A stretch of DNA of 37,712 bases from NCBI RefSeq assembly GCF_026225065.1, contig NZ_JAMFSB010000205.1, positions 1 through 37,712 of the forward strand, written 5' to 3'. The notes beneath the pieces are model-generated. The model searched no databases, had not been told where the DNA came from, and saw only the letters and a list, made by a program, of their open reading frames with translations. Shown here in pieces: positions 22,719-31,719 of this stretch. A program made the translations under genes and the position numbers. Source of the stretch: Paraburkholderia sp. (GTDB lineage: Bacteria; Pseudomonadota; Gammaproteobacteria; Burkholderiales; Burkholderiaceae). Each line of letters starts with the position of its first letter. Position 1 is the stretch's first letter.

Positions 22719-24704
22719 ATGCTTTCGAATCTGCTGGTACAACTGGTCAATGGACTCGCCGACGCGTCGACGCTGTTTCTCGTCGCGGCCGGCCTGTCGT
22801 TGATCTTCGGCGTGACGCGCATCGTCAACTTCGCGCACGGCTCGTTCTATATGTTCGGCATTTATGTCGCTTATAGCTTCGCGAGCCGCTTCGGCCATAC
22901 AACGGGAGGCTTCTGGTTCTCGGTGCTGGCGGCGGCACTGGTCGTCGCGGTGCTGGGTGCGCTCGTTGAAATGATCGTACTGCGGCGCATCTATCAGGCG
23001 CCTGAGTTGTTTCATTTGCTGGCGACCTTCGCGCTCGTTTTGATCTTCCGTGATGCCGCGTTATGGCTGTGGGGTCCGGAAGATCTGTTCGGGCCGCGTG
23101 CGCCGCATCTGGGAGGCGCGGTCAATCTGCTCGGCCATCCACTGCCTACCTACGATATCGCGCTGATCGTGATTGGCCCGCTCGTGTTGCTGTTGCTCTG
23201 GTATGCGCTTACGCGTACGCGTTGGGGCACGCTGGTGCGCGCGGCGACACAGGATCGCGAAATGCTCGGCGCGCTGGGCATCAATCAGGCATGGCTATTT
23301 ACCGGGGTGTTCTTCGTCGGCGCATTTCTGGCGGGCCTGGGCGGCGCGTTGCAGGGGCCGCGCATGTCGGCGAATCTGTCGCTTGATCTCGAGACTATCG
23401 GCAATGCATTTGTGGTCGTGGTGGTGGGCGGGATGGGATCCATTCCAGGTGCGTTCGTCGCTGCGTTGCTGATTGCCGAGATCAAGGCGCTGTGCATTGG
23501 CATTGGACACGTGTCGATCGGCGGGATCGACTTCTCGCTAAGCCGCTTTACGCTGGTTGCGGAATTCGTCGTGATGGCCGTCGTGCTCGTCGTGCGGCCC
23601 TGGGGCCTGTTTGGCCGTGCCACTGCCGCGGTGCGCGGCATGGCCGCACCGGAAGCGCCGCTACGGCCCGCAGGCAAACGTCTGAAGTGGCTGGCGGTAG
23701 CAGTGCTTGCCGTGCTGGTGCTTGCGCCACTCGTGGCCAAGGCGTTCCCGTATATGCCCATCCTGCTGGTGGAGATCCTGATTGCAGTGTTGTTTGCCAC
23801 CAGCCTGCACTTCATCATGGGGCCGGGTGGCATGCACTCGTTTGGCCACGCTGCGTATTTTGGGCTCGGTGCTTATGGCGCCGCATTGTTTCTCAAGGTG
23901 CTCAACTTGCCGATGGAAGCCGCGCTCCTGCTTGGGCCATTACTTGCTCTCGGCGGAGCGGTGGTGTTCGGGTGGTTCTGCGTGCGGCTATCGGGTGTGT
24001 ATCTCGCCATGCTGACACTTGCCTTCGCGCAGATCGTCTGGTCGGTCGTGTTCCAGTGGGACGACGTGACGGGCGGCAGCAATGGCGTGCTTGGATTGTG
24101 GCCGGCGAACTGGTTGTCTTCTCCGGTTGCGTATTACTACCTGACGCTCGTGTGCGTCGTGATCTGCGTCTGGTTGCTGCGGCGCATGCTGTTTTCGCCG
24201 CTTGGCTATGCCATGCGAGCTTCGCGCGATTCCGGCTTGCGCGCCGAGGCAATCGGTATCGACGTCAAGCGGGTGCAATGGGCCTCCTTTGTGATTGCTT
24301 CGGTTTTTTGCGGCCTTGCGGGCTCCTTGTACGCGTTCTCGAAGGGCACGATTTCGCCTGAAGTCATTAGCGTGAGCCGTTCCGTCGACGGACTCGTGAT
24401 GGTGCTGCTAGGCGGCCTGCAAACGCTTGCCGGCCCGATCGTCGGCGCGGCGGTGTTCACCTGGTTGCAGGACACCGTGGCGCGTCAGACCGACTACTGG
24501 CAAGCACTCCTTGGGTTCGCGATCCTGCTGCTGGTGATCGCGTTCCCGCAAGGCATCGTAGGTTTCGTCCGTGAGCGCTTTGGCGACGACGATGCCGGCT
24601 CGAAGAACGGTCACGCAGGTGGATCGGCCGAAGCGGAGCGAGCCGCCGCCGGTCCAGCATCACCCGCGCCATCGCAAGCCACTGCGATGAAGGAGGGTCT
24701 ATGA
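22719..24704 (+). CDS. Fused branched-chain-type ABC transporter permease (LivH-LivM)
   Basis: This 661-residue inner-membrane protein joins two permeases. The LivH-like half (about 1-290) has FGVTRIVNFAHGSFYMFGIY and VVGGMGSIPGAFVAALLIAE. A polar linker (about 300-320, RPAGKRLKW) leads to a LivM-like half (about 320-640) with MGPGGMHSFGHAAYFGLGAY, YLAMLTLAFAQIVW and MVLLGGLQTLAGPIVGAAVF. In most systems the two are separate genes. ATG 22719 follows AAGGA with good spacing; upstream in-frame ATGs at 22692 and 22713 are less well placed. The C-terminal tail is Ala/Ser-rich and probably disordered. It overlaps livG by 4 bp. The substrate is probably nicotinate or a related carboxylate, by operon context only. 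Confidence 0.92.
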   Translation: MLSNLLVQLVNGLADASTLFLVAAGLSLIFGVTRIVNFAHGSFYMFGIYVAYSFASRFGHTTGGFWFSVLAAALVVAVLGALVEMIVLRRIYQAPELFHLLATFALVLIFRDAALWLWGPEDLFGPRAPHLGGAVNLLGHPLPTYDIALIVIGPLVLLLLWYALTRTRWGTLVRAATQDREMLGALGINQAWLFTGVFFVGAFLAGLGGALQGPRMSANLSLDLETIGNAFVVVVVGGMGSIPGAFVAALLIAEIKALCIGIGHVSIGGIDFSLSRFTLVAEFVVMAVVLVVRPWGLFGRATAAVRGMAAPEAPLRPAGKRLKWLAVAVLAVLVLAPLVAKAFPYMPILLVEILIAVLFATSLHFIMGPGGMHSFGHAAYFGLGAYGAALFLKVLNLPMEAALLLGPLLALGGAVVFGWFCVRLSGVYLAMLTLAFAQIVWSVVFQWDDVTGGSNGVLGLWPANWLSSPVAYYYLTLVCVVICVWLLRRMLFSPLGYAMRASRDSGLRAEAIGIDVKRVQWASFVIASVFCGLAGSLYAFSKGTISPEVISVSRSVDGLVMVLLGGLQTLAGPIVGAAVFTWLQDTVARQTDYWQALLGFAILLLVIAFPQGIVGFVRERFGDDDAGSKNGHAGGSAEAERAAAGPASPAPSQATAMKEGL

Positions 24705-25513
24705 GCCTCCTGCGCGTTTCCGGTCTGTCTAAATCATTCGGTGGCCTTAAAGCAGTCGACGATGTCTCCTTCGATCTCGAGGCCGGTCAACTGCTCGCGT
24801 TGCTCGGTCCGAACGGCGCGGGTAAATCGACCTGCTTCAACATGGTCAACGGGCAACTGCGGCCGTCGTCGGGTTCGATCCGTCTCGACGACCACGAACT
24901 CGTCGGCATGCGGCCGCGCGATATCTGGCGGCTCGGCGTGGGCCGCACGTTCCAGATTGCCGCGACCTTCAACTCGATGACCGTGCTCGAAAACGTACAG
25001 ATGGCGCTGGTGTCGCGCGAACGCAAACTGTTCGGTCTGTGGAAGGCTGCGGGATCGTGGTACGCAGATGAAGCGTTCAGCCTGCTCGAGCAGGTAGGCA
25101 TGGCGGCTGACGCGCATCGCGCGTGCGGCGTGCTGGCCTACGGCGACGTCAAACGGGTCGAGCTCGCCATTGCCATGGCGAATCGCCCGAAGCTTCTCCT
25201 GATGGACGAGCCGACCGCCGGCATGGCGCCCAAAGAGTGCAACGATCTGATGGCGCTGACCAAGCGCCTGGTCACGGAGCACAAGATCGGCGTGCTGTTC
25301 ACCGAGCACAGCATGGACGTGGTGTTCGCCTACGCGGACCGCATGATCGTGCTGGCGCGCGGCAAGCTGATCGCAGAAGGGAGCGCAGAGACGATTCGCA
25401 ACGACGCTCGCGTGCAGGAAGTCTATTTCGGCACCGGCAAGACCTTCCAGGCGCATGCGGCGCTGGACGACCATCACGACGGCCAAAGCGGTCGTCAAGG
25501 GGCCTTGCAATGA
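24701..25513 (+). CDS. livG: ABC transporter ATP-binding protein, LivG type
   Basis: This 270-residue ATPase energises the fused permease. The Walker A motif is LLGPNGAGKSTCFNM, Walker B is LLLMDEPTAGM, and the switch histidine region is LFTEHSMDVVF. In place of the classical LSGGQ, the signature reads LAYGDVKRVELAIAMA, as is normal for LivG proteins. The C-terminal tail (HAALDDHHDGQSGRQ) is longer than usual and polar. The ATG overlaps the permease stop, and its own stop overlaps the livF start (ATGA), so the three are translationally coupled. Confidence 0.92.
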   Translation: MSLLRVSGLSKSFGGLKAVDDVSFDLEAGQLLALLGPNGAGKSTCFNMVNGQLRPSSGSIRLDDHELVGMRPRDIWRLGVGRTFQIAATFNSMTVLENVQMALVSRERKLFGLWKAAGSWYADEAFSLLEQVGMAADAHRACGVLAYGDVKRVELAIAMANRPKLLLMDEPTAGMAPKECNDLMALTKRLVTEHKIGVLFTEHSMDVVFAYADRMIVLARGKLIAEGSAETIRNDARVQEVYFGTGKTFQAHAALDDHHDGQSGRQGALQ

Positions 25514-26226
25514 GCAGCGAGCCGATGCTGAAAGTTTCCGGCCTCAACGCGTTCTATGGCCGCGCACACATCTTGTTCGACGTCGGCCTCGAAGTCGGGC
25601 GCGGCGAGGTGGTGGCACTGATGGGCCGCAACGGCGCGGGCAAGTCGACCACGATGAAGGCGGTGATGGGCCTGTTGCCGCGCTGCCAGGGCGAAGTGCG
25701 TTTCCGCGGTACGGACATTGGATCGCTTCCGCCTTATCGGATCTCCCGCATGGGGATGGGCTTTGTACCCGAGGACCGCCGCGTGTTCTCCGACCTCACC
25801 GTGATGGAAAACCTCGACACAGGGCGGCAACCGCCGCGCGAAGGCGCGCCGCAGTGGACCCCGGAGAAACTGTTTCGTCTGTTCCCCAATCTCGGTGAAA
25901 TGCCCAAACGTCCTGGCGGCCACATGAGCGGCGGGGAGCAGCAGATGCTGACGGTCTCGCGCACGCTGATGGGCAATCCGTATCTGGTGCTGCTCGACGA
26001 ACCGTCGGAAGGCGTGGCGCCCGTGATTGTCGAACAGATGGCGAACATGATTCTCGAACTCAAGCGCGAAGGGCTGTCGATTCTGTTGTCCGAACAGAAC
26101 CTGCACTTCGCCGAGCTGGTGAGCGACCGCGCGTATGTCCTTGAAAAAGGGCAGATCCGCTTCAGCGGCACGATCGGCGAACTCGCGAAGAACGAAACAG
26201 TCAGGCACGCATACTTGAGCGTCTGA
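25510..26226 (+). CDS. livF: ABC transporter ATP-binding protein, LivF type
   Basis: This second ATPase of the importer has 238 residues. Walker A is MGRNGAGKSTTMKAV, the signature is HMSGGEQQMLTVSRTLMG, and Walker B is YLVLLDEPSEGVAPV; VPEDRRVFSDLTVMENL is the usual LivF segment. The open frame extends upstream to 25123 inside livG, but the ATG at 25510 gives the correct family start (MSSEPMLKVSGLNAFYG). The enamidase gene follows after 78 bp on the same strand. LivG and LivF are expected to form a heterodimer. Confidence 0.93.
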   Translation: MSSEPMLKVSGLNAFYGRAHILFDVGLEVGRGEVVALMGRNGAGKSTTMKAVMGLLPRCQGEVRFRGTDIGSLPPYRISRMGMGFVPEDRRVFSDLTVMENLDTGRQPPREGAPQWTPEKLFRLFPNLGEMPKRPGGHMSGGEQQMLTVSRTLMGNPYLVLLDEPSEGVAPVIVEQMANMILELKREGLSILLSEQNLHFAELVSDRAYVLEKGQIRFSGTIGELAKNETVRHAYLSV

Positions 26227-26304
26227 TTCCTGCGACGCGGTCATACGCCTCGCGCAATGCGCGCGTGTGGCCGCCTCGGGTAGTCGTTGCGAAAGGAGAA
26301 GCAG

Positions 26305-27504
26305 ATGGCAGCAGAGACGTTGACAGGGTTGTCGGGCAAGGTCGTCGTAACGAACATCGGCCTGCTGTTATCGGGCGATATCGACCAGCCGATTCTCGAC
26401 GCCGACACGCTGGTGATCGACGACGGTGTGATTGTCGCAGTGGGCAAGGAGAAAGACTGCGACCTCGTAGGCGCGCGGACCAAGGTCGATTGCAAAGGTA
26501 CGGCGGTGGCACCTGGCCTGATCGATTCGCACGTGCACCCCGTCTTTGGCGACTGGACGCCGCGGCAGAATCAGATGGGCTGGATCGAGTCGAACCTGAA
26601 CGGCGGCGTGACGACCATGATCTCAGCCGGCGAAGTGCATTTGCCAGGACGTCCTAAGGATATCATCGGCGTGAAAGCGCTGGCGATTACGGCACAGCGC
26701 TCGTTCGAAGGCATGCGCGGCGCGGGCGTCGGCGGAGGCGTCAAGGTGCTGGCCGGTGCGCCGGTGATCGAAAAAGGCATGGTCGAGGAAGACTTCAAGG
26801 AACTCTCGGAAGCGGGCGTAAAGCTGCTCGGCGAAGTCGGTCTCGGCAGCGTCAAGGCTGGCGAGGAAGCGGGCCAGATGGTCGCCTGGGCGCGCAAGTA
26901 CGGGATACAAAGCACGATTCACACGGGCGGTCCATCGATTCCCGGCTCGGGGCTGATCGACAAGGACGTGGTGCTCGCGGCTGACGCGGACGTCATCGGC
27001 CACATCAATGGCGGTCATACGTCCTTGCCTTATCGCCACGTCTGCGACCTGTGCGAGCAATCCACGCGCGCACTGGAAATCGTCCATAACGGAAATGAGC
27101 GGATCGCTTTGCTGACTGCGCGTCACGCGATCGAACTCAAATGCCCGCACCGTATCATTCTCGGCACCGACAGCCCGGCTGGCTCCGGCGTGCAACCGCT
27201 TGGCATTCTGCGGATGATCGCGCTGATCTCAAGCCTCGCTGACGTGCCTGCGGAAATCGCTTTCTGCTTTGCGACCGGCAACACTGCGCGTCAGCGCAAT
27301 CTGCGTCAAGGATTGATCGAAGTGGGCCGCCCCGCGGATCTGGTCTTCATGGACCGCGCACAGCATACGGCCGGCAGCACGCTCCTCGAAAGCGTACAGC
27401 TTGGCGATATACCGGGCGTTGGCATGGTGATGATCGACGGCTTGATCCGTTGCCGGCGCAGCCGCAATACGCCGCCGGCGACCGAAGTGCCGGTGGTTGT
27501 CTGA
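26305..27504 (+). CDS. ena: Enamidase-like amidohydrolase (ring opening of tetrahydro-6-oxonicotinate)
   Basis: This 399-residue metal-dependent amidohydrolase resembles the Eubacterium barkeri enamidase, a bifunctional Fe-Zn enzyme that converts 1,4,5,6-tetrahydro-6-oxonicotinate to ammonia and (S)-2-formylglutarate. The HxH metal motif is IDSHVHPVFGDW (H76, H78), followed by LNGGVTTMISAGEVHLPGRP, which I associate with enamidase. Other probable ligands are H206 (STIHTGG), the histidines of GHINGGHTS, and D289 (ILGTDSPAGSG). ATG 26305 follows AGGAGA; an ATG six codons upstream is less well placed. Context (a reductase upstream and a nicotinate dehydrogenase downstream) strongly supports this assignment over other cyclic amidohydrolases. 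Confidence 0.84.
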   Translation: MAAETLTGLSGKVVVTNIGLLLSGDIDQPILDADTLVIDDGVIVAVGKEKDCDLVGARTKVDCKGTAVAPGLIDSHVHPVFGDWTPRQNQMGWIESNLNGGVTTMISAGEVHLPGRPKDIIGVKALAITAQRSFEGMRGAGVGGGVKVLAGAPVIEKGMVEEDFKELSEAGVKLLGEVGLGSVKAGEEAGQMVAWARKYGIQSTIHTGGPSIPGSGLIDKDVVLAADADVIGHINGGHTSLPYRHVCDLCEQSTRALEIVHNGNERIALLTARHAIELKCPHRIILGTDSPAGSGVQPLGILRMIALISSLADVPAEIAFCFATGNTARQRNLRQGLIEVGRPADLVFMDRAQHTAGSTLLESVQLGDIPGVGMVMIDGLIRCRRSRNTPPATEVPVVV

Positions 27505-27535
27505 GCACTCACTGCGACTCGCCGGTGCTGCGGCC

Positions 27536-28051
27536 ATGAACCGTTCCGTGAACCTTACGCTCAAGGTGAACGGTGCGACGCATGTTGTCAGTGCCAGCGC
27601 CGACACGCCGCTGTTATATCTGCTGCGTAACGATCTGGCGCTGAACGGGCCGAAGTTCGGCTGCGGGCTTGGCGAGTGTGGCGCATGCACAGTGCTGCTC
27701 GACGGCATGCCAACCCGCTCGTGCGTGACCACGGCGAGAGTCGCGGAAGGAAGAGAGATCACGACGCTCGAAGGATTGGGCACGCGTGCGGCACTGCATC
27801 CGGTGCAGCAGGCGTTCATTGACGAACAGGCCGCGCAGTGCGGCTATTGTCTCAACGGCATGATCATGACCGCGAAAGCGCTGCTCGACCGCGATCCTCA
27901 TCCCAGCGACGCCGCCATCCGGCGCGAGTTGTCACGCAACCTGTGCCGCTGCGGCACGCACGTCGAGATTCTGCGCGCTGTGCATCGTGCTGCCGAGTTG
28001 CTAGAGCTGCGGCGTCGCGAGCATGAAGGGCTTGAAGGAGAGCGGGCATGA
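27536..28051 (+). CDS. nicA: Nicotinate dehydrogenase-type 2Fe-2S subunit
   Basis: This 171-residue subunit of the xanthine dehydrogenase family carries two [2Fe-2S] clusters. The plant-ferredoxin-like motif is FGCGLGECGACTVLLDG followed by a fourth cysteine in TRSC. The second domain has QCGYCLNGMIMTAKALL and RNLCRCGTHVEILRAV. It passes electrons from the molybdenum centre to the cytochrome part of the partner subunit. The frame is open from TTG 27497, overlapping the enamidase stop; ATG 27536 gives the usual short N-terminus. It overlaps the next gene by 4 bp. In Pseudomonas putida, NicA and NicB hydroxylate nicotinate to 6-hydroxynicotinate; this pair has the same organisation. Confidence 0.9.
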   Translation: MNRSVNLTLKVNGATHVVSASADTPLLYLLRNDLALNGPKFGCGLGECGACTVLLDGMPTRSCVTTARVAEGREITTLEGLGTRAALHPVQQAFIDEQAAQCGYCLNGMIMTAKALLDRDPHPSDAAIRRELSRNLCRCGTHVEILRAVHRAAELLELRRREHEGLEGERA

Positions 28052-31000
28052 CGGGGCCGGACGTGAGCGTCGAGCGTCAGCCTCTGTCGCGGCAGCAGCT
28101 CGACGACATGCAGAACGTGCTGGTCGTCGTACGGCCGCCGCAAGCACCGGTCAGACCGGCGATCGGGCAGCCTGGGTCGCGCTCGTCATTTGTGCCGACG
28201 TTGGCCGATGTGTTTCTCGTTGTGCGTGGCGACGGCAGCGTGGTGGCGTTTAACGGCCACGTCGATCTGGGGACGGGAATCGGCACGGCGCTCGCCCAGA
28301 TCGTCGCCGAAGAGCTCGATGTGCCGCTCACGCGCGTGTCGATCGTGCTCGGTCACACCACCGAGGCGCCGAACCAGGGGCCGACCATTGCGAGCGCAAC
28401 GATCCAGATTTCCGCCGTGCCGCTGCGTCTGGCCGCGGCGCAGGCGCGGCAGTATCTGGTCGCACAGGCGGCGCTGCGCTTTGGCGCAGACGCGGAGACG
28501 TTGGACGTGCGCGAAGGCATCGTGCATCGCCGCGGCGAAGACCGGGCGCAAGGCATCGGCTACGGAGAACTGATCGCCGGACGGCGTATCGAGTTGACGC
28601 TGGCGACAGATACGCCCTTGAAGCCACCTGAGACTTATCGGATCGTCGGCAAGAGCACTGCGCGCATCGATATTCCCGCGAAGGCGATCGGCGAGCTGAT
28701 GTTCGTGCATGACGTGCGTCTGCCGGGGATGCTGCACGGCCGGGTAGTGCGTCCGCCTTATGCGGGCGTCGCACAAGGCGACTTTATCGGCAACAGTCTG
28801 CTGCATGTCGACGAAGAATCTGTGAGCGATCTGCCCGGCATCGTCAAGGTGGTCGTGATCCGCGATTTTGTCGGCATCGTCGCGGTGCGCGAGGAGGTTG
28901 CGCAGGAGGCGGTAAAGCGGCTCGACGTGCAGTGGAAAACAGTGGAAGGCTTGCCGGCGCTCGAAACCAGCGAGGAGGTTGAGGCCGCTTTGCGTGCCAA
29001 TCCCTCGACGCGCCGCGATCTGTTGATCGAAGGCGACGTCGACGCGGCGCTAGCGCAGGCGGACAACACGCTCGAACGCACCTACGTCTGGCCGTTCCAG
29101 ATGCATGCGTCGATCGGACCGTCGTGCGCGGTGGCTGACTATCGCGACGGTGTGCTTAAGGTCTGGTCCGGTACACAGAACCCGCATTCGCTGCGCGCGG
29201 ATCTGGCGCTACTGATGTCGCTGGAAGAAACGCAGATTGAAGTGGTGCGCATGGACGCCGCCGGTTGCTACGGCCGCAATTGCGCCGACGACGTAGCCGC
29301 GGATGCCGCGTTGCTCTCCCGCGCGGTGGCTAGTCCGGTGCGCGTGCAACTGTCTCGCGAAGACGAACACCGTTGGGAGCCGAAAGGCGCGGCGCAATTG
29401 ATGGACGTGCGTGGCGCGGTCGATGCGAGCGGTCAGCTCACGGGCTACGATTTCTCCACGCGTTACCCGTCGAACGATGCGCCCACGCTTGCGCTGCTGT
29501 TGACCGGTGCGATCTCGCCGCAGCCGCAGGTGTTCGAAATGGGCGACCGCACGGCGGTCCCGCCGTACGACTACCGCACGATGCGCATCGTTTGCGACGA
29601 CACCCCGCCGATTGTCCGCGCCTCGTGGCTGCGTGGCGTCTCGGCTTTGCCCAACACGTTTGCACACGAATCGTTCATCGACGAACTGGCTGCCGAGGCG
29701 GGCATCGATCCTGTCGAATTCCGCCTGCAGCATTTGACCGATCCGCGAGCGCTCGATCTCGTCAAAGCGGTTGCAGAGAAAGCGGGTTGGGAACCCCGCA
29801 ACCTTGCACTCAAAGAGCAAGACGAACCGCAAGGCGACATCGCACGCGGCAGAGGCTTCGCTTACGCACGCTATGTGCACAGCAAATTTCCCGGCTTTGG
29901 CGCGGCATGGGCGGCATGGGTCGCGGATATCGAGGTGAATCGCAAGAGCGGCGAACTGGCGGTGACGCGCGTGGTGGTTGGTCAGGACACCGGAACGATG
30001 GTGAATCCCGATGGCGTGCGTCATCAGATTCACGGCAACGTGATCCAGGCGACGAGCCGCGCGTTGAAAGAGCGCGTGACCTTCGGCAAGAACGAAGTCA
30101 CGAGCCAGGAGTGGGGCGCGTATCCGATCCTGACATTCCGCGAGGTGCCGGTCATCGAGGTGGTGATGATGCCGCGCCACGGCGAGCCGCCCATGGGCAC
30201 TGGTGAATCGGCTTCGCTGCCTGGTGCAGCGGCGATTGCCAACGCGCTGTTCGATGCGACCGGTGTACGGTTTCGCAGACCACCTTTCACACCTGAGGTG
30301 ATTCGCGCAGCGCTAGCCGACGGCCCTGCGCAAGCGGCAGCCGCTGCAGCAAGCGCCCGCAGAAAAAGGCGTTGGCGCTTTGGTTTCCTTGGCGCATTGG
30401 CCGCAGGGACAGCGGGTTGGCTAAGCATGGCCTCGTTCGCACCTCAGCCGATTGCCCCAATTACGCCGCCGTTGGCGTCCGCGTTTGCGCCCGAGTTGAT
30501 CGCGCGTGGCAAACTGCTCGCCTCGCTCGGTGACTGTGCCGTCTGCCACACGGCACGTAACGGCGTGCCGAATGCCGGTGGTCTCGCGCTCGATACGCCG
30601 TTCGGCACCATCTACACCACGAATATCACGCCGGATGAGCAGACCGGGATCGGCAACTGGTCGCTCGAGGCGTTTGCGCGAGCGATGCGCAAGGGCATCC
30701 ATCGCGATGGACGGCACCTGTACCCCGCTTTCCCGTACACGTCATTCAAGAACGTATCGGACGACGACCTGCAGGCGCTGTATGCCTACCTGATGTCGCA
30801 AACGCCGGTGCGTTCGCGTTCGCCGGAAACCAAACTGGCGTTTCCGTTCGGCGTGCGGCCGCTGATGTCCGCATGGAACACCCTATTTCTGAAGCGCAAT
30901 ACGTTCACGCAGGACGCCACGCAAACCGCGCAATGGAATCGCGGCGCCTATCTGGTCAACGGCCTCGGCCACTGCAGTGCATGCCATACACCGCGCAATG

Positions 31001-31665
31001 CATTTGGCGCCGAGAAAACCGGTGCCGCGTTTCTCGGCGGTGGCCTGGCGGAAGGCTGGGAAGCCCCCGCCTTGACGACACTCTCGAATGCCCCCGTGCC
31101 TTGGACCGAAAGCGAACTGTTCAGCTATCTGCGCTTTGGGCACGCGCCGTTGCATGGCGTGGCGGCGGGACCAATGGGGCCGGTCGTCAGCGAGCTGGCT
31201 TCTTTGCCGGACAGCGATATCCACGCCATGGCGAATTACCTTGCCTCGCTCAACCCCACGGGTCCGAATGCGAATCCAGAAGCCCTGGCGCGCGAATACG
31301 AACAGGCCAGCGTCGTCACGCCCACGGCGTCGAGCCTTGGCGCGCGGTTGTTCGACGGTGCCTGCGCGGCATGCCATCACACCGGCAGTGGACCGACGCT
31401 ATTCGGCGCGCATCCGTCGCTCGCGCTCAACACGAATCTGCATAGCGCGGCGCCCGATAACCTGATTCGCGTGATTCTGGACGGCATCAACTCGCCTGCG
31501 CGGCCCGAACTCGGTACGATGCCGGCTTACCGCGACAGTTTCAACGACGCCCAGGTGAGCGAACTCGTGTCGTACCTGCGTCAGCAATTCGCGGGCGGCA
31601 AGCCCGCATGGCAAGACGTCGAGGCGAGCGTGGCGCGCATTCGCGCGGCATCGCGCGCCGATTGA
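28048..31665 (+). CDS. nicB: Nicotinate dehydrogenase-type molybdopterin subunit fused to three-heme cytochrome c
   Basis: This 1205-residue protein has the architecture of NicB. Residues about 1-765 form the molybdopterin-cytosine-dinucleotide-binding part (NGHVDLGTGIGTALAQIVAE, GRVVRPPYAGVAQGD, MGTGESASLPGAAAIANALF). A single membrane helix follows at about 776-795 (FGFLGALAAGTAGWLSMASF), preceded by basic residues. The C-terminal part (800-1205) has three c-type heme sites: CAVCH (C830), CSACH (C976) and CAACH (C1106). It should therefore hydroxylate an N-heteroaromatic ring and pass electrons to the respiratory chain through cytochrome c, without a FAD subunit. Paralogues acting on isoquinoline or aldehydes share this architecture; the operon favours nicotinate. 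Confidence 0.9.
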   Translation: MTGPDVSVERQPLSRQQLDDMQNVLVVVRPPQAPVRPAIGQPGSRSSFVPTLADVFLVVRGDGSVVAFNGHVDLGTGIGTALAQIVAEELDVPLTRVSIVLGHTTEAPNQGPTIASATIQISAVPLRLAAAQARQYLVAQAALRFGADAETLDVREGIVHRRGEDRAQGIGYGELIAGRRIELTLATDTPLKPPETYRIVGKSTARIDIPAKAIGELMFVHDVRLPGMLHGRVVRPPYAGVAQGDFIGNSLLHVDEESVSDLPGIVKVVVIRDFVGIVAVREEVAQEAVKRLDVQWKTVEGLPALETSEEVEAALRANPSTRRDLLIEGDVDAALAQADNTLERTYVWPFQMHASIGPSCAVADYRDGVLKVWSGTQNPHSLRADLALLMSLEETQIEVVRMDAAGCYGRNCADDVAADAALLSRAVASPVRVQLSREDEHRWEPKGAAQLMDVRGAVDASGQLTGYDFSTRYPSNDAPTLALLLTGAISPQPQVFEMGDRTAVPPYDYRTMRIVCDDTPPIVRASWLRGVSALPNTFAHESFIDELAAEAGIDPVEFRLQHLTDPRALDLVKAVAEKAGWEPRNLALKEQDEPQGDIARGRGFAYARYVHSKFPGFGAAWAAWVADIEVNRKSGELAVTRVVVGQDTGTMVNPDGVRHQIHGNVIQATSRALKERVTFGKNEVTSQEWGAYPILTFREVPVIEVVMMPRHGEPPMGTGESASLPGAAAIANALFDATGVRFRRPPFTPEVIRAALADGPAQAAAAAASARRKRRWRFGFLGALAAGTAGWLSMASFAPQPIAPITPPLASAFAPELIARGKLLASLGDCAVCHTARNGVPNAGGLALDTPFGTIYTTNITPDEQTGIGNWSLEAFARAMRKGIHRDGRHLYPAFPYTSFKNVSDDDLQALYAYLMSQTPVRSRSPETKLAFPFGVRPLMSAWNTLFLKRNTFTQDATQTAQWNRGAYLVNGLGHCSACHTPRNAFGAEKTGAAFLGGGLAEGWEAPALTTLSNAPVPWTESELFSYLRFGHAPLHGVAAGPMGPVVSELASLPDSDIHAMANYLASLNPTGPNANPEALAREYEQASVVTPTASSLGARLFDGACAACHHTGSGPTLFGAHPSLALNTNLHSAAPDNLIRVILDGINSPARPELGTMPAYRDSFNDAQVSELVSYLRQQFAGGKPAWQDVEASVARIRAASRAD

Positions 31666-31719
31666 TTCGTTGTACCCGCATTCGCCTTCTCGCACCCACT
31701 ACTGATAACGGAGAAACGC

